Assembly (NCBI RefSeq): GCF_006542765.1
Contig: NZ_SKCD01000017.1
Span: forward strand, 1-64,000
Reading direction: 5' to 3'
Origin: Paenibacillus luteus
GTDB taxonomy: Bacteria; Bacillota; Bacilli; Paenibacillales; Paenibacillaceae
Length of the DNA: 64,000 nt
Position 1 is the first letter of the stretch. Every line of letters begins with the position of its first letter. Below are positions 16,636 to 27,307 of this stretch, piece by piece. A program made the position numbers and the translations under genes. The notes under the pieces were generated by a model. That model saw only the letters and a program-made list of their open reading frames with translations, ran no database searches and was not told the origin of the DNA.

Positions 16636-17304
16636 ATGTTAAATTTGTCCGAAATGATTGATCATACGCTTTTGCGTGCTGATGCAACAAAAGCTGAGAT
16701 TACAAAATTAACGGAAGAAGCGAAAAAATATCAATTTGCTTCCGTTTGCGTTAACCCTACTTGGGTAGCTTACTCCGCTGAACAGCTGACCGGCAGTACG
16801 GTAAAGGTTTGCACCGTCATCGGCTTTCCACTCGGAGCATCGGCAACAGAAACAAAGGCTTTCGAAGCTAAGCAAGCTATTGCATGCGGTGCGACAGAGG
16901 TCGATATGGTCATTAATATAGGTGCCCTGAAAGATGGCGATGACGAATTTGTAAAAAAAGATATTCAAGCCGTTGTCGAAGCAGCTGCAGGAAAAGCGAT
17001 TGTCAAAGTCATTATCGAAACCTCGCTTCTTACGGATGACGAGAAAATCCGCGCTTGCCAGATGTCCGTTCAAGCAGGTGCCGATTTCGTGAAAACCTCA
17101 ACAGGCTTCTCTACAGGCGGAGCGACCGCAGAGGACGTTGCTCTTATGCGCAAAACCGTTGGGGACAAGCTTGGAGTAAAAGCATCCGGCGGCATTCGCA
17201 ATCTTGAAGATATGGAAAAAATGATTGCGGCAGGCGCGTCCAGAATTGGTGCCAGCTCAGGCGTGAAAATTATGGAAGGCGAGCAATCGACCTCTTCTTA
17301 TTAA
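16636..17304 (+). CDS. deoC: Deoxyribose-phosphate aldolase
   Basis: The protein has 222 residues. DeoC splits 2-deoxyribose-5-phosphate into glyceraldehyde-3-phosphate and acetaldehyde in the cytoplasm. The TIM barrel shows the Schiff-base lysine K153 in [11 protein letters not shown]90 in EVDMVINIG and the assisting lysine K182 in GVKASGGIR. It is the first gene of the nucleoside salvage operon. The ATG has GGGGAAGG about 12 bases upstream. It is controlled by the DeoR-type site just upstream. Confidence 0.97.
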   Translation: MLNLSEMIDHTLLRADATKAEITKLTEEAKKYQFASVCVNPTWVAYSAEQLTGSTVKVCTVIGFPLGASATETKAFEAKQAIACGATEVDMVINIGALKDGDDEFVKKDIQAVVEAAAGKAIVKVIIETSLLTDDEKIRACQMSVQAGADFVKTSTGFSTGGATAEDVALMRKTVGDKLGVKASGGIRNLEDMEKMIAAGASRIGASSGVKIMEGEQSTSSY

Positions 17305-17356
17305 TATAAATAATGGCGCTGCTCCCCAAGGAGCAGCTTACAGGAGGCAAGGACGG

Positions 17357-17752
17357 ATGAAGGAACAGTTGATTAAAGAAGCGATTGAAGCACGTCAACA
17401 CGCTCATATCCCCTATTCGCACTTTGCAGTAGGTGCGGCCATAATGACAGGCAGCAAACGGATATACCGCGGCTGTAACGTTGAGAACGCCTCGTTTGGA
17501 CTCACGAATTGCGCGGAGCGTACAGCTATTTTCAAAGCGGTGTCCGAAGGCGACCGCGTGATCGAAGCGATTGCCGTAGCAGCGGATACCGAAGGCCCGA
17601 TTTCCCCTTGCGGCGCATGTCGGCAGGTCATGGCAGAATTCTGTGATGAGAATACGAAAATATATTTGACGAACTTGCATGGCGATACGGAAGAATGGAC
17701 GATGGCACAGCTGCTTCCCGGCGCTTTTCTTGCCACTGACATGAAAAAGTAA
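17357..17752 (+). CDS. cdd: Cytidine deaminase
   Basis: The protein has 131 residues, the usual length of the tetrameric class. The zinc site is C52-A-E54 (NCAERTA) with C85 and C88 in SPCGACRQV; E54 is the proton shuttle. It deaminates cytidine and deoxycytidine to uridine and deoxyuridine, feeding the pyrimidine phosphorylase at the end of the operon. Ribosome site CAGGAGG lies 8 bases before the ATG. Confidence 0.97.
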   Translation: MKEQLIKEAIEARQHAHIPYSHFAVGAAIMTGSKRIYRGCNVENASFGLTNCAERTAIFKAVSEGDRVIEAIAVAADTEGPISPCGACRQVMAEFCDENTKIYLTNLHGDTEEWTMAQLLPGAFLATDMKK

Positions 17753-17830
17753 ATGATAGCCCGATAGATTTGTAAGCGCTTTATAGCAATGCTATTCACG
17801 CACACTACTAACTTACTAGGAGAATCCACC

Positions 17831-19012
17831 ATGAGATATTTACTCGCTATATTGGGTTTGCTTATCGTTCTTGGTCTTTCTTACGTCGCCAGCAATAATA
17901 GAAAGAACATCCGCTATAAACCATTGCTCATCATGGTTGTCTTGCAGGTCATATTAGCCTTTACGTTACTAAATACTGTAGCAGGAGCGGTGTTGATCAA
18001 AGGTTTCTCCAGTATGTTCGAGAAGCTGCTCGGGTTCGCCCATACCGGAATTGAATTTGTATTTGGCGGCCTATTGAACGAAGGACAATTCTCGTTCTTC
18101 CTAAGCGTTCTGCTGCCCATTGTATTTATTTCGGCGCTTATTGGCATTTTGCAGTATTTGAAGGTGCTGCCGTTCATCGTCAAATATATCGGGCTAGTCT
18201 TGAGCAAAATAAATGGAATGGGCAAGCTCGAATCCTATAATGCAGTAGCTTCTGCTATTTTGGGACAATCCGAAGTTTTCATTTCAGTCAAAAAACAGAT
18301 CGGATTGCTGCCGAAGCAAAGGCTGTACACACTATGCGCTTCTGCGATGTCGACAGTATCCATGTCGATTGTCGGCTCGTACATGCAAATCCTCGATCCT
18401 AAATATGTCGTAACCGCGCTGGTCCTTAACCTTTTCGGAGGGTTCATTATCGCTTCCATCCTCAATCCATATAAAGTAGCGGAGGAAGACGATATCTTGC
18501 AGGTGCAGGAAGAAGAAAAGCAGACATTCTTCGAAGTGCTGGGCGAATACATTATCGATGGTTTCAAGGTAGCGATTATCGTTGCAGCCATGCTGATTGG
18601 TTTCATCGCCTTGATTGCGCTCGTAAATGGGCTCTTCAGCGGAATCTTCGGCATTTCGTTCCAGCAAATTCTCGGGTATATCTTCGCTCCTTTCGCTTTT
18701 ATTATGGGGGTTCCTTGGAAGGATGCCGTCGATGCAGGGAGCATTATGGCAACAAAAATGGTATCCAACGAGTTCGTCGCCATGCTGGAGCTGGAAAACT
18801 ATCCGAATCTCTCCGCTCGCGCGGTAGGCATTGTGTCCGTATTCTTGGTTTCTTTCGCCAACTTCTCCTCTATCGGCATTATTTCCGGGGCCGTGAAAGG
18901 GCTGCATGAGAAGCAAGGCAATGTGGTAGCCCGCTTCGGGATGAAGCTGCTGTACGGAGCCACGCTGGTCAGCGTTTTGTCTGCCATTATCGCTGGATTG
19001 TTTATTAATTAA
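17831..19012 (+). CDS. nupC: Concentrative nucleoside transporter (NupC/CNT family)
   Basis: The frame opens at 17789, but the ATG at 17831 has TAGGAG 8 bases upstream and gives a clean 393-residue CNT protein. Several membrane segments and the CNT signatures [15 protein letters not shown] and [15 protein letters not shown] are visible. It imports nucleosides with protons or sodium. Its position inside the deo operon matches the dra-nupC-pdp operon of Bacillus. Confidence 0.95.
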   Translation: MRYLLAILGLLIVLGLSYVASNNRKNIRYKPLLIMVVLQVILAFTLLNTVAGAVLIKGFSSMFEKLLGFAHTGIEFVFGGLLNEGQFSFFLSVLLPIVFISALIGILQYLKVLPFIVKYIGLVLSKINGMGKLESYNAVASAILGQSEVFISVKKQIGLLPKQRLYTLCASAMSTVSMSIVGSYMQILDPKYVVTALVLNLFGGFIIASILNPYKVAEEDDILQVQEEEKQTFFEVLGEYIIDGFKVAIIVAAMLIGFIALIALVNGLFSGIFGISFQQILGYIFAPFAFIMGVPWKDAVDAGSIMATKMVSNEFVAMLELENYPNLSARAVGIVSVFLVSFANFSSIGIISGAVKGLHEKQGNVVARFGMKLLYGATLVSVLSAIIAGLFIN

Positions 19013-19031
19013 GGAGAGGAGCATAACCCTG

Positions 19032-20213
19032 TTGAAAGCATTTCAAAGAATTCATTTGATTGTGATGGACTCCGTAGGCATTGGCCAGTCGCCTGATGCA
19101 GCCAGCTTCGGAGATGACAATGTGGATACGCTTGGCCATATTGCGGAAGCACGCGGAGGCCTGAAGATGCCGAATATGGCCGTGCTCGGATTATCCAATA
19201 TTAAGGAAATACGCGGAGTGCCTGTCGCCGAGAAGCCCCTTGCCTATTATACGAAGATGCAGGAGGCATCGAGCGGCAAAGACACGATGACTGGCCATTG
19301 GGAAATCATGGGGCTTCATATTGCCGTTCCGTTTCGCGTATTTCCGGACGGATTTCCAAGCGAATTAATCGCAAGGATTGAAGCCAAAACCGGTCGCAAG
19401 GTGATTGGCAACAAGCCCGCCAGCGGAACCGAGATTCTGGACGAGCTGGGCGAAGAGCATATGCGGTCAGGCGCATTGATCGTTTACACCTCTGCCGATT
19501 CCGTCCTCCAAATTGCGGCTCACGAAGATGTGGTTCCACTGCAGGAGCTATATGCTATTTGTGAGTATTGCAGGGAAATCACCTTGGAGGATCCCTATAT
19601 GCTTGGACGAATTATCGCCCGTCCCTTCATTGGTACACCGGGGGATTTCAAACGGACATCCAACCGCCATGATTATGCATTGAAACCATTTGCCCGTACG
19701 GTTATGAATGAGCTGCAGGACGGCGGCTATGAGGTCATCGCTCTCGGAAAAATTTCCGATATTTATGACGGCGAAGGCGTTACGCAGACGGTACGCACCC
19801 AATCCAACGCTGACGGCATGGATCAAATGATCAAAATCATGGATGAATCCTTTACAGGCCTTAGCTTCCTCAACCTGGTTGATTTCGACGCACTCTACGG
19901 TCATCGCCGCGATCCTAAAGGGTACGGGCAAGCGTTAGAGGAATACGATGCCCGGTTGCCAGAGGTATTTGCCAAAATGACCGAGCAGGACCTGCTGTTG
20001 ATTACGGCGGATCATGGCAATGACCCTACTTATCATGGCACGGACCATACCCGTGAATATGTGCCTTTGTTAGCTTACTCGCCGCGCTTCGAACAAGGCG
20101 GACATGCCCTGCCCATCAGGAACACCTTCGCGGATATCGGGGCAACGATTGCGGACAATTTCAAAGTGGCAAAGCCTGCCCACGGCATCAGCTTTTTATC
20201 AGATTTAAAATAA
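19032..20213 (+). CDS. deoB: Phosphopentomutase
   Basis: The protein has 393 residues with a TTG start, preceded by GGAGAGGAG. It belongs to the alkaline-phosphatase-like metalloenzymes. Metal ligands are visible in [13 protein letters not shown] (D13) and in [21 protein letters not shown]. The catalytic threonine lies in [12 protein letters not shown]. It converts (deoxy)ribose-1-phosphate, made by the two phosphorylases, to the 5-phosphate used by DeoC. Confidence 0.97.
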   Translation: MKAFQRIHLIVMDSVGIGQSPDAASFGDDNVDTLGHIAEARGGLKMPNMAVLGLSNIKEIRGVPVAEKPLAYYTKMQEASSGKDTMTGHWEIMGLHIAVPFRVFPDGFPSELIARIEAKTGRKVIGNKPASGTEILDELGEEHMRSGALIVYTSADSVLQIAAHEDVVPLQELYAICEYCREITLEDPYMLGRIIARPFIGTPGDFKRTSNRHDYALKPFARTVMNELQDGGYEVIALGKISDIYDGEGVTQTVRTQSNADGMDQMIKIMDESFTGLSFLNLVDFDALYGHRRDPKGYGQALEEYDARLPEVFAKMTEQDLLLITADHGNDPTYHGTDHTREYVPLLAYSPRFEQGGHALPIRNTFADIGATIADNFKVAKPAHGISFLSDLK

Positions 20214-20234
20214 TGTACCCGAAGGAGAATGTTT

Positions 20235-20942
20235 ATGAGTATTCATATTGGTGCCGAACAAGGCCAAATTGCAGAAACGATATTATTGCCGGGCGACCCG
20301 CTGAGAGCCCAGTATATTGCGGAAACCTATTTGGAGGATGCCATCTGTTATAACCAGGTCAGGGGCATGCTCGGTTTTACGGGTACTTATCAGGGTAAAC
20401 GCATTTCCGTTCAAGGCACAGGAATGGGCGTCCCCTCCATCAGCATCTATGTCAATGAACTCATTCGTGATTATGGCGTAAAAAATCTAGTGCGCGTAGG
20501 CACCTGCGGGGCTATGCAGAACAGCGTGAACGTTCGCGAGGTTATATTAGCGCAAGCGGCTTGTACGGATTCCAGCGTCAACCGCCATGTGTTTGGCGGG
20601 TATGATTATTCGCCAATAGGCAGCTTCCACTTGCTTAAGGCAGCTTATGAGCGCGGCATAGCGAAAGGCTTAAAGCTCCATGTCGGCAATATTTTTTGCT
20701 CCGATTCCTTTTACCGGGATGACAAAGAGATCGTACAGAAACTGATGGATTACGGTGTGTTGGGCGTGGAAATGGAAACAACGGCGCTATACACGCTAGC
20801 TGCCAAATATGGGGTGAATGCCTTAACCATATTAACGGTAAGCGACCACCTCCTGACGGGAGAAGAAACGACAGCGGCTGAGCGGCAAAGCACCTTCAAC
20901 GATATGATGGAAGTCGCTCTCGAAACCGTGATTTCCCTTTAA
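20235..20942 (+). CDS. deoD: Purine nucleoside phosphorylase, DeoD type
   Basis: The protein has 235 residues, the hexameric family-1 PNP length. The ATG at 20235 is chosen over the one at 20229 because AAGGAG is 7 bases away from it. The phosphate and nucleoside sites are visible as [25 protein letters not shown] and [13 protein letters not shown], with the catalytic D in [10 protein letters not shown]. It phosphorolyses (deoxy)adenosine, inosine and guanosine. Confidence 0.97.
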   Translation: MSIHIGAEQGQIAETILLPGDPLRAQYIAETYLEDAICYNQVRGMLGFTGTYQGKRISVQGTGMGVPSISIYVNELIRDYGVKNLVRVGTCGAMQNSVNVREVILAQAACTDSSVNRHVFGGYDYSPIGSFHLLKAAYERGIAKGLKLHVGNIFCSDSFYRDDKEIVQKLMDYGVLGVEMETTALYTLAAKYGVNALTILTVSDHLLTGEETTAAERQSTFNDMMEVALETVISL

Positions 20943-20983
20943 TTTATTTCTAATCAAACCTAAGATGCGAGGAGACACACAAA

Positions 20984-22285
20984 ATGAGAATGGTAGATCT
21001 AATTGAGAAAAAGCGGGACGGCGAAGAACTGACGACAGAAGAAATCAACTTTATTATCGAAGGTTATACGAAGGATGAGATACCTGACTATCAAGTCAGC
21101 GCCTTAGCTATGGCAATCTTCTTCAAGGATATGACGGAACGCGAACGGGCGGATCTTACGATGGCCATCGTAAATTCCGGCGATACGATCGACCTGTCTG
21201 CGATTGAGGGCGTGAAGGTAGACAAGCATTCCACTGGCGGCGTTGGCGATACAACCACGCTCGTGCTCGCACCACTTGTTGCCGCGCTGGATATTCCGGT
21301 AGCGAAGATGTCCGGCCGCGGCCTCGGACATACCGGCGGCACCATTGACAAGCTGGAAGCTATTGCAGGATTCCACGTTGAGATTGATAAGGAAGAGTTC
21401 GTCCGTTTGGTGAATAAGGACAAAATCGCAGTCATTGGCCAATCCGGCAATCTAACCCCGGCCGATAAGAAATTGTATGCTCTTCGTGACGTGACGGCAA
21501 CGGTCAATTCGATACCGCTGATCGCCAGCTCGATCATGAGCAAGAAAATTGCGGCTGGCTCGGATGCCATCGTGTTGGATGTGAAGACAGGCGCCGGCGC
21601 CTTTATGAAAACCGTTGACGATGCCAAAGAGCTTGCGCACGCGATGGTTAGCATCGGCAATAACGTCGGTCGCAAGACGATGGCTGTCATCTCGGATATG
21701 AGTCAGCCGCTCGGCTTTGCCATCGGCAATGCGCTTGAAGTGAAAGAAGCCATCGATACGCTGCAAGGAAGAGGACCTAAGGATTTAGAGGAGCTTTGTC
21801 TTGCCTTAGGCAGCCAAATGGTATTCTTGGCGAACAAAGCAAGCTCTCTGGAAGAAGCCGAGGAGCTGCTGAGAGAAGTAATCCAGAACGGCAAGGCGCT
21901 GGAGAAATTCAAAGCGTTTATTGCCAATCAAGGCGGCGATCCGACGGTTGTAGACCATCCGGAGAAATTGCCGCAAGCCGCTTATCTCATCGAAGTGCCT
22001 GCCAAGGAAGATGGCGTTGTAACGGAAATCATAGCAGATGAGATTGGCACGGCGGCCATGCTGCTTGGCGCAGGGCGGGCAACGAAAGAATCGGAGATCG
22101 ATCTAGCCGTAGGCCTAATGCTGAATAAAAAAATCGGCGATAAAGTAACAGCCGGTGATTCACTCGTCACCATTCATTCGAATCGCGACAACGTGGATGA
22201 CGTTCTTGCCATCATTTACGAAAACATTCGCATTGGCAGCCATGTCGAGCCCCCTGTCCTCGTTTACGGGATTGTCACTGAATAA
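20984..22285 (+). CDS. pdp: Pyrimidine-nucleoside phosphorylase
   Basis: The protein has 433 residues. The phosphate-binding signature [20 protein letters not shown] and the thymidine/pyrimidine phosphorylase motif [20 protein letters not shown] are both complete. It phosphorolyses uridine, deoxyuridine and thymidine. GAGGAG stands 9 bases before the ATG. It is the last gene of the operon and is followed by a terminator. Confidence 0.97.
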   Translation: MRMVDLIEKKRDGEELTTEEINFIIEGYTKDEIPDYQVSALAMAIFFKDMTERERADLTMAIVNSGDTIDLSAIEGVKVDKHSTGGVGDTTTLVLAPLVAALDIPVAKMSGRGLGHTGGTIDKLEAIAGFHVEIDKEEFVRLVNKDKIAVIGQSGNLTPADKKLYALRDVTATVNSIPLIASSIMSKKIAAGSDAIVLDVKTGAGAFMKTVDDAKELAHAMVSIGNNVGRKTMAVISDMSQPLGFAIGNALEVKEAIDTLQGRGPKDLEELCLALGSQMVFLANKASSLEEAEELLREVIQNGKALEKFKAFIANQGGDPTVVDHPEKLPQAAYLIEVPAKEDGVVTEIIADEIGTAAMLLGAGRATKESEIDLAVGLMLNKKIGDKVTAGDSLVTIHSNRDNVDDVLAIIYENIRIGSHVEPPVLVYGIVTE

Positions 22286-22295
22286 CATACCCATC

Positions 22296-22334
22296 AGAAA
22301 CCGAAAGCCTCCTTCGTGAGCGCTTCCGGTTTCT
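22296..22334 (+). terminator. Terminator of the deo operon
   Basis: AGAAACCG and an inner AAGC pair with GCTT and CGGTTTCT with one mismatch. It is 10 bases after the pdp stop and just before the 3' end of the convergent Lrp gene. Confidence 0.75.
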
Positions 22335-22340
22335 TTGTAT

Positions 22341-22778
22341 CTATTCCTTCGGCAGGATCACCCTATTCGTCACCGGCGAAGACAAAATAACCGATGTATT
22401 CACGTTTCCAAATGGCATAAGCCTCTCCACGAGCTCACTCAGCGCATCCATCCCCGTTACTGCCGCTTTCAATATATAGCTGACCGTTCCCGTTACGCGG
22501 TGGCCTTCCAAAATATCATAATCATTGCTGATTCGTTTCTCGAATTCCGTAGGGGATACTTTCAACTCACTCATTTGAATCATGACCTGTATATTCCTTC
22601 CGACCGCGGCTGGCGATACCCGTGCTCCGAATCCCAATATGGCTCTACTCTCCTGCAGTCGCAACAAACGCTCCGATATGCTAGGACGGCTTAACGCCAT
22701 TCGTTTGGATAGCTCGCTAATCGTCATGCGCCCATCCTCCTGCAGCAATTGCAGCAGCGTTCTATCCAATTGATCCAT
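22341..22778 (-). CDS. Lrp/AsnC-family transcriptional regulator
   Basis: The protein has about 145 residues. The ATG at 22778 has AGGGAGG about 10 bases upstream; the frame extends to 22829 without a site. The helix-turn-helix covers about 1-60 (LDRTLLQLLQEDGRMTISEL then RPSISERLLRLQE). The RAM/AsnC ligand domain follows (about 65-140). It is divergent from the YitT-like gene, with about 150 bases between starts, so control of that gene is the simplest guess. The ligand is unknown. Confidence 0.9.
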   Translation of the reverse strand: MDQLDRTLLQLLQEDGRMTISELSKRMALSRPSISERLLRLQESRAILGFGARVSPAAVGRNIQVMIQMSELKVSPTEFEKRISNDYDILEGHRVTGTVSYILKAAVTGMDALSELVERLMPFGNVNTSVILSSPVTNRVILPKE

Positions 22779-22931
22779 ACCCGCAGGCCTCCCTTCAGTT
22801 TGCACAATAGATGCCATTATTTCATTCAATGTAACCTAAACTCACATATATTTCATGCAGTTTATTATATATTCCGATTGCACGGTTTTGTATCCTTAAA
22901 TTAAGAAAATCAAGCAGGCGGTGCATGCCAA

Positions 22932-23576
22932 ATGAATCGAATATTGGATAACAAAATGAAGGATATGCTGCGAAAATGGCTTCACATTGCAATAGGCTGC
23001 TTTGTTACGGCTGGCGGATTGATGATTCTGAAGCACTCCCATATCGTTACCGGAGGCACGGCAGGTCTCTCTTTAAGCTTATCGCCCTTGCTGCATGTCC
23101 GATTCCACTATTTGTTCGCCCTCGTCAACCTTCCTTTTTTTATATTTTCCTACTTTTACATGGGTAAATCCTTTACCGTCAACACCATGCTGGCCATCGG
23201 GCTTGTCTCCGCATTAAGCGCTCTAGACAGCGCCTTGCCCGCTTTTGCAATTCCATCCCTGATCGGGGCTGTTGTTGGCGGCGCATTTATCGGTGCGGGC
23301 ATTGCCGTATTGTTCCGAAACGGCGCATCCCTCGGCGGCGCGACGATTCTTGCCATTTATGTCCACCACAGATATGGCATCCATCCGGGCAAAACCAATC
23401 TGGCCTTTGACCTGCTCGTTGTAATCACCAGCTTATTCGTCTTTCCGCTGGCAAGCGGTCTGATTTCAGCATTATCCATTGCCGTTACCGCAGGCTTCTT
23501 GTCTTTTTATAAGAGAAAAAAGGCAAGTGCTGAACAGGTGAAAAAGGAGCCTCTATCCCGTGCAGCTCCATCTTAA
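22932..23576 (+). CDS. YitT-family integral membrane protein
   Basis: The protein has 214 residues with five or six membrane helices. HSHIVTGGTAGLSLSLSPLL and FRNGASLGGATILAIYVHHRYG are characteristic of the DUF161/YitT family. The C-terminal DUF2179 cytoplasmic domain of full-length YitT is missing; the protein ends shortly after a basic tail. The function of the family is not established. It is divergent from the Lrp-type regulator. Confidence 0.85.
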   Translation: MNRILDNKMKDMLRKWLHIAIGCFVTAGGLMILKHSHIVTGGTAGLSLSLSPLLHVRFHYLFALVNLPFFIFSYFYMGKSFTVNTMLAIGLVSALSALDSALPAFAIPSLIGAVVGGAFIGAGIAVLFRNGASLGGATILAIYVHHRYGIHPGKTNLAFDLLVVITSLFVFPLASGLISALSIAVTAGFLSFYKRKKASAEQVKKEPLSRAAPS

Positions 23577-23609
23577 GGAGCCTAGATAGCAACCACAATA
23601 CTAGCAAAC

Positions 23610-23646
23610 AGCCGCGAGTTCGGATCAATCATCCGAATTCGCGGCT
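23610..23646. terminator. Strong hairpin between convergent genes
   Basis: AGCCGCGAGTTCGGAT pairs with ATCCGAATTCGCGGCT with one mismatch and a 5-base loop. It lies between the stop of the YitT-like gene and the stop of the minus-strand lipoprotein gene and may serve both. Confidence 0.75.
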
Positions 23647-23663
23647 ATCATTATGTTTCTTCG

Positions 23664-25625
23664 TTATTTTGGACTTCCTCCTTGAGGTCTGGCGCCTCCA
23701 CCTCCGCCGCCAGGCCCACGGCCCGTATTGCCGCCAGTCGTTACTCCCGATTCATTCAACCACGTAACGCTGCTTGAGATTTCAAACGATGTGATTTGCG
23801 TTCCGCCTGTATAATTCCCGTCCGTATAGATGCCGTCCGCTGCGCTCCCTGTCGAAGCTCCTCCCGAATAGAGAGTATACGAACCACCACTTTTCAGCTC
23901 AGGCGAGCTAATAACGACGGATTGATAATTTTTAGTTGGCGCAAAGGTTATAATGGCGTTGCCATCGCTATCTTGCAAGTGAACCAACGTTCCTGCTTGC
24001 TGAGTCTGTGGGAACGTCATGCTGACCGTGAATTGACTGGAGCTGTCAGACGCTGCTTGAGCCATTCCCGAGCTTCCCGCTGCCACTAGCGTTCCACCGC
24101 TGAGGTCAAAGCTGCCATCGTAATCCAATGCCCCATTGCCGTTGTTCGTTGGGCCATTAACGATAACCGTACCGCCCGTCATCACGATAGAACCGTTTGA
24201 ATCCAGACCATCACCAGCGGCATCCACGCTTACTGTGCCTCCGCTAATGGTAAGCAGATTGCTAGAAGACGCTTGGAACTGGTCTGCGCTTCCGCCGCTC
24301 GTTTCATCGCTGCCTCCCGCTACATTAATCCCGTCATCCGAAGCAGCCACATGAGTCTCGCCGCCGAAAATCGTAATGTTTGCCCCTTCAATGCCTTCAT
24401 AGCTCTTGGTGATGTTAATGCTTCCTCCGGCTATCGTCACCAAGGCATCCGCATGGATTCCATCATCACCCGTCGCTATTTCCATATCTCCGCCAATTAC
24501 GGTAACATTGCTGTTGCTGTGCACGGCATCATCTGCGGAATCAATCGCAAAGCTTCCGCTGTTCACGGTGATATCTCCTCCTGCCTTCAGCCCTTTCGTG
24601 CTTGCCGTTTCCTCCGTTGCTGTTGTAGTTGAAGCAGCGCCTCTTGGCGAGCCTCCTCCCATCTCCTCCTGCTTCACTTCACCATTAGAGCTGCCTCCAC
24701 CCGTCGTCAAGGTATACGTACCTCCATCCATGACCAAAGCAGTTTCGGCTTGAATGCCGTCATTGCCAGCCTCAATCTGGAAAGTTCCACCGGCAATAGC
24801 GATAAACCCTAGTGCTGCATCGGCATCGTTAGTGGACTTGATTCCGTCTCCCTCTGCCTTAATCGTTAGATCTCCATTTTCAATAGCAATCATGTCCTTG
24901 CCTACAATGCCATCATCCGCAGCCTGAATGGCTATAGTTCCTGACACGATTTTTAAGTCATCTTTGCTTGTAATTCCGTCATTATAGCTGGCCACAACCG
25001 ACAGCTTCCCGGTACCGTTGATCGTCAGATCCGCTTTACTGAACAAAGCCGCACTCGGCTCATTGGTCGCAGCATCCGCAAAGACATAGTCTTTACCGTC
25101 CGAAATCGAATTCACCGTACCTTCCTGCAGCGTCATAACTACCTTGTCCGCTTCCTTGATATCGATCGCTGCGCTGTCGTTGTCATGAATCTCTACTCCG
25201 TTCAGCACCAGATGGACGACTCCTTCATCTTGTACATTTACCACAACTTGCCCGTCGCTCAGAGTCCCGTTCAGGACATACGTTCCTGCTTCTGTGATGT
25301 TCACGGAGCCATTCGCGGTGGCTGCTCCGGAACCGGTAATGGAGGCACTGGTTCCGTTCAGTTTAATCACGGTCGCGGAATCCGCGTTCCAATCCGTAGC
25401 GTGATCCTCCTCGTCAAACGTCGCCACATCAGACACTTTAACGGTAGCGGGAAGTGCGGCTGTAACGGTCTGGCTTTCCGAGCCTGCCGTACTTGCCGTG
25501 TTCGCAGCGGCTTCTGTCACCTCTGCAGTAGGCGTTGTCTGCGATGCCGTAGTGCTGCAAGCTGATAAAACTACCGTACAGATCAGTAGAATTCCTAACA
25601 TCCGTCTCATTTTTCCTTTTTTCAT
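23664..25625 (-). CDS. Lipoprotein with carbohydrate-binding (DUF4353) beta-helix repeats
   Basis: The protein has about 653 residues. The ATG at 25625 has AAGGA 8 bases upstream. A lipoprotein signal ends in VVLSAC. The body (about 70-560) has many repeats of the type GGT/GGD...V.AG.DGI with Asp-rich turns (DDGI, GDGI, DDAVHSN), which suggests a right-handed beta-helix, and matches DUF4353 carbohydrate-binding proteins. A Gly/Arg/Pro-rich tail (GRGPGGGGGGARPQGG) ends it. The upstream genes encode DUF4956 and VTC-domain proteins on the same strand, with the DUF4956 stop close to its start, so the three are probably co-transcribed and surface-polymer related. Confidence 0.85.
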   Translation of the reverse strand: MKKGKMRRMLGILLICTVVLSACSTTASQTTPTAEVTEAAANTASTAGSESQTVTAALPATVKVSDVATFDEEDHATDWNADSATVIKLNGTSASITGSGAATANGSVNITEAGTYVLNGTLSDGQVVVNVQDEGVVHLVLNGVEIHDNDSAAIDIKEADKVVMTLQEGTVNSISDGKDYVFADAATNEPSAALFSKADLTINGTGKLSVVASYNDGITSKDDLKIVSGTIAIQAADDGIVGKDMIAIENGDLTIKAEGDGIKSTNDADAALGFIAIAGGTFQIEAGNDGIQAETALVMDGGTYTLTTGGGSSNGEVKQEEMGGGSPRGAASTTTATEETASTKGLKAGGDITVNSGSFAIDSADDAVHSNSNVTVIGGDMEIATGDDGIHADALVTIAGGSINITKSYEGIEGANITIFGGETHVAASDDGINVAGGSDETSGGSADQFQASSSNLLTISGGTVSVDAAGDGLDSNGSIVMTGGTVIVNGPTNNGNGALDYDGSFDLSGGTLVAAGSSGMAQAASDSSSQFTVSMTFPQTQQAGTLVHLQDSDGNAIITFAPTKNYQSVVISSPELKSGGSYTLYSGGASTGSAADGIYTDGNYTGGTQITSFEISSSVTWLNESGVTTGGNTGRGPGGGGGGARPQGGSPK

Positions 25626-25653
25626 ATCGCTCATCCTTTCGATTCCAAATGAT

Positions 25654-26337
25654 TTAATAGTCATACGTGGTTGGATTCATCGTTAACGAAATATCTAGGT
25701 TTCCGTTTCTGCATCGAATGGCGTCCAGGAATTGCTTCTGGTTCGTAAGCTCGTCAATCGTCACGGTGTACACCAGTTCATATAAGCTGCCTAGCTCAGT
25801 GGTCCGAATTTTCTTAAGCTCATAACCCACTTTAAATTGGGCAAAAACTTCAGCAAATGCTTCCTCATAGCCCAAATTTTCCGGGATGGTCACTTTCAAT
25901 ACTTTTTGCAGCGTTTTTCTAACGCCAAATTTCACTCGGTTAAGCACCACCATCAGCACGCAGAGGATCAGAGTGAACAACACGGCGTAACCGAAGGAAC
26001 CAACCCCGCAGGCGAGCCCCGCCGCCATGGTGAACAAGACAAAAGTGATATCCTTAGGGTCGCCCGGCGCGCTTCTGAACCGAATAATGGAGAAGGCTCC
26101 TGCTAGGCTAAAAGCTCTGGCAATATTGCTGCCGATGAGCAATATGATGATAGCTACAATGACTGGCAGCAGCACCATCGTAAGCGTGAAGCTTTGCGAA
26201 TACCCATTCGGATTCGTCTTCATATAGGTGTAACTGATCATGCCGCCTAGGACTAGAGACAATAAAATCGTAATGATTGCCGATGTAAAAGTTAATTCCG
26301 TTGTAGTTAAGGAGGTGGAAAAAAGTGACTCAAGCAT
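25654..26337 (-). CDS. DUF4956-family membrane protein
   Basis: The protein has 227 residues. Four membrane helices fill about 15-135 and a cytoplasmic alpha/beta domain fills about 140-227. The conserved GAFSIIRFRSAPGDPKDI between helices is the DUF4956 signature. The start overlaps the end of the VTC gene by 8 bases, so translation is coupled. DUF4956 proteins commonly accompany VTC polyphosphate polymerase-like proteins. Their exact role is unknown. Confidence 0.9.
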   Translation of the reverse strand: MLESLFSTSLTTTELTFTSAIITILLSLVLGGMISYTYMKTNPNGYSQSFTLTMVLLPVIVAIIILLIGSNIARAFSLAGAFSIIRFRSAPGDPKDITFVLFTMAAGLACGVGSFGYAVLFTLILCVLMVVLNRVKFGVRKTLQKVLKVTIPENLGYEEAFAEVFAQFKVGYELKKIRTTELGSLYELVYTVTIDELTNQKQFLDAIRCRNGNLDISLTMNPTTYDY

Positions 26338-27073
26338 AGAGGACGCTTCCCCTTTCTGCGCTGCTGTTTCTCAGCATTTTTTTGTATTCATTGCCGTATT
26401 TCGAGAAGCTAGTGCGATACATCTGATGCTCAGACAGCAGTCTCGACAACCACATGGGAATTGTCTTCTCTGCCTTTACTTCCATCAGCCACTGGCCAGG
26501 CTCCAGCAGAGGTTCTCCGTAATTGCCGCTCTCAAGCTTCAAATCATACCGCCGGCATCTGATATTCGTATCAAAGGTAATTCGGAGGTCGCGGCTATTT
26601 TTACAAAATAACGCTTTGCGCTCATAACCCAGATATACTTTGGGCTGCAGGTCATACTGTCCAAGAAAGTATGTAATTTCCTGCAGAACCTGATTGTTCA
26701 TGTAATCCTTAAGTTCTGGCTGGACGCCTGTACGGACAAATTCATAAGCCTCATTCAGCTTCAGTCCCGTCCTTCGTTTGTTAACCAAACCGCATACCTT
26801 CTTCTTAATTTCTAGGTATACCTTTGCATCCTGCTGCGGGGTGCCGTAAGCCCTCAAACGAAGCTTTTCCTTGTACTTCGGCTTGGATAGACTGTTGCGA
26901 ATCAAAGCATCGTGTTCAGTGTCATAATACAAATTAGTGATGGAATAAAATTCATGCTGCTTGTTATAATCGTCCAGCTCCATATATTCCAACAATTGAA
27001 GGTAGAAACGGCGGTAGGCCTCACTGTCCAGCAAATATTTATTCTCATATCGGTTGAATACCTCAATAGCCAT
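26330..27073 (-). CDS. VTC-domain (polyphosphate polymerase-like) protein
   Basis: The protein has about 247 residues. The ATG at 27073 is used, with AGAGG 11 bases upstream. The tunnel-fold signatures are NRYENKYLLD at the N-terminus, ITNLYYDT, the basic KEKLRLRAYG strand, VYLEIKKKV and the C-terminal LMEVKAEKTIPMW. In yeast Vtc4 this fold polymerises phosphate from ATP. The Lys/Arg and Glu residues lining the tunnel appear to be present. No SPX or membrane domain is fused; DUF4956 downstream may provide the membrane part. The substrate is inference from the family. Confidence 0.88.
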   Translation of the reverse strand: MAIEVFNRYENKYLLDSEAYRRFYLQLLEYMELDDYNKQHEFYSITNLYYDTEHDALIRNSLSKPKYKEKLRLRAYGTPQQDAKVYLEIKKKVCGLVNKRRTGLKLNEAYEFVRTGVQPELKDYMNNQVLQEITYFLGQYDLQPKVYLGYERKALFCKNSRDLRITFDTNIRCRRYDLKLESGNYGEPLLEPGQWLMEVKAEKTIPMWLSRLLSEHQMYRTSFSKYGNEYKKMLRNSSAERGSVLYA

Positions 27074-27307
27074 AGGGTTCAAGTCCTCTCTATTTGATTT
27101 CGCTTGTAATGGCGGTTGTGATCTCGTGTGCTATAGTTGTATCTTAGTCCCCAAACCTTTAGTGAAACTTAAATCTATTTACAAATGCTCAACTTTTTTG
27201 CTGGCCGGACAAGCTTCGTTTTTCGCTTTCATTATTAAGGTTGACTAAAGGTAATCCTGATATAATTACCTCATTAAATACAGAACTCATATAGAGGATG
27301 ACAGACC

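Noticed and set aside
18332..19024. 230-residue minus-strand frame opposite nupC
   Set aside because: Antisense shadow of a conserved transporter gene; His/Asp/Arg-rich translation typical of such shadows.
27241..27266. TTGACT...TATAAT promoter for the OmpR-type two-component system
   Set aside because: The hexamers are only 14 bases apart, too short for sigma-A; left unassigned.
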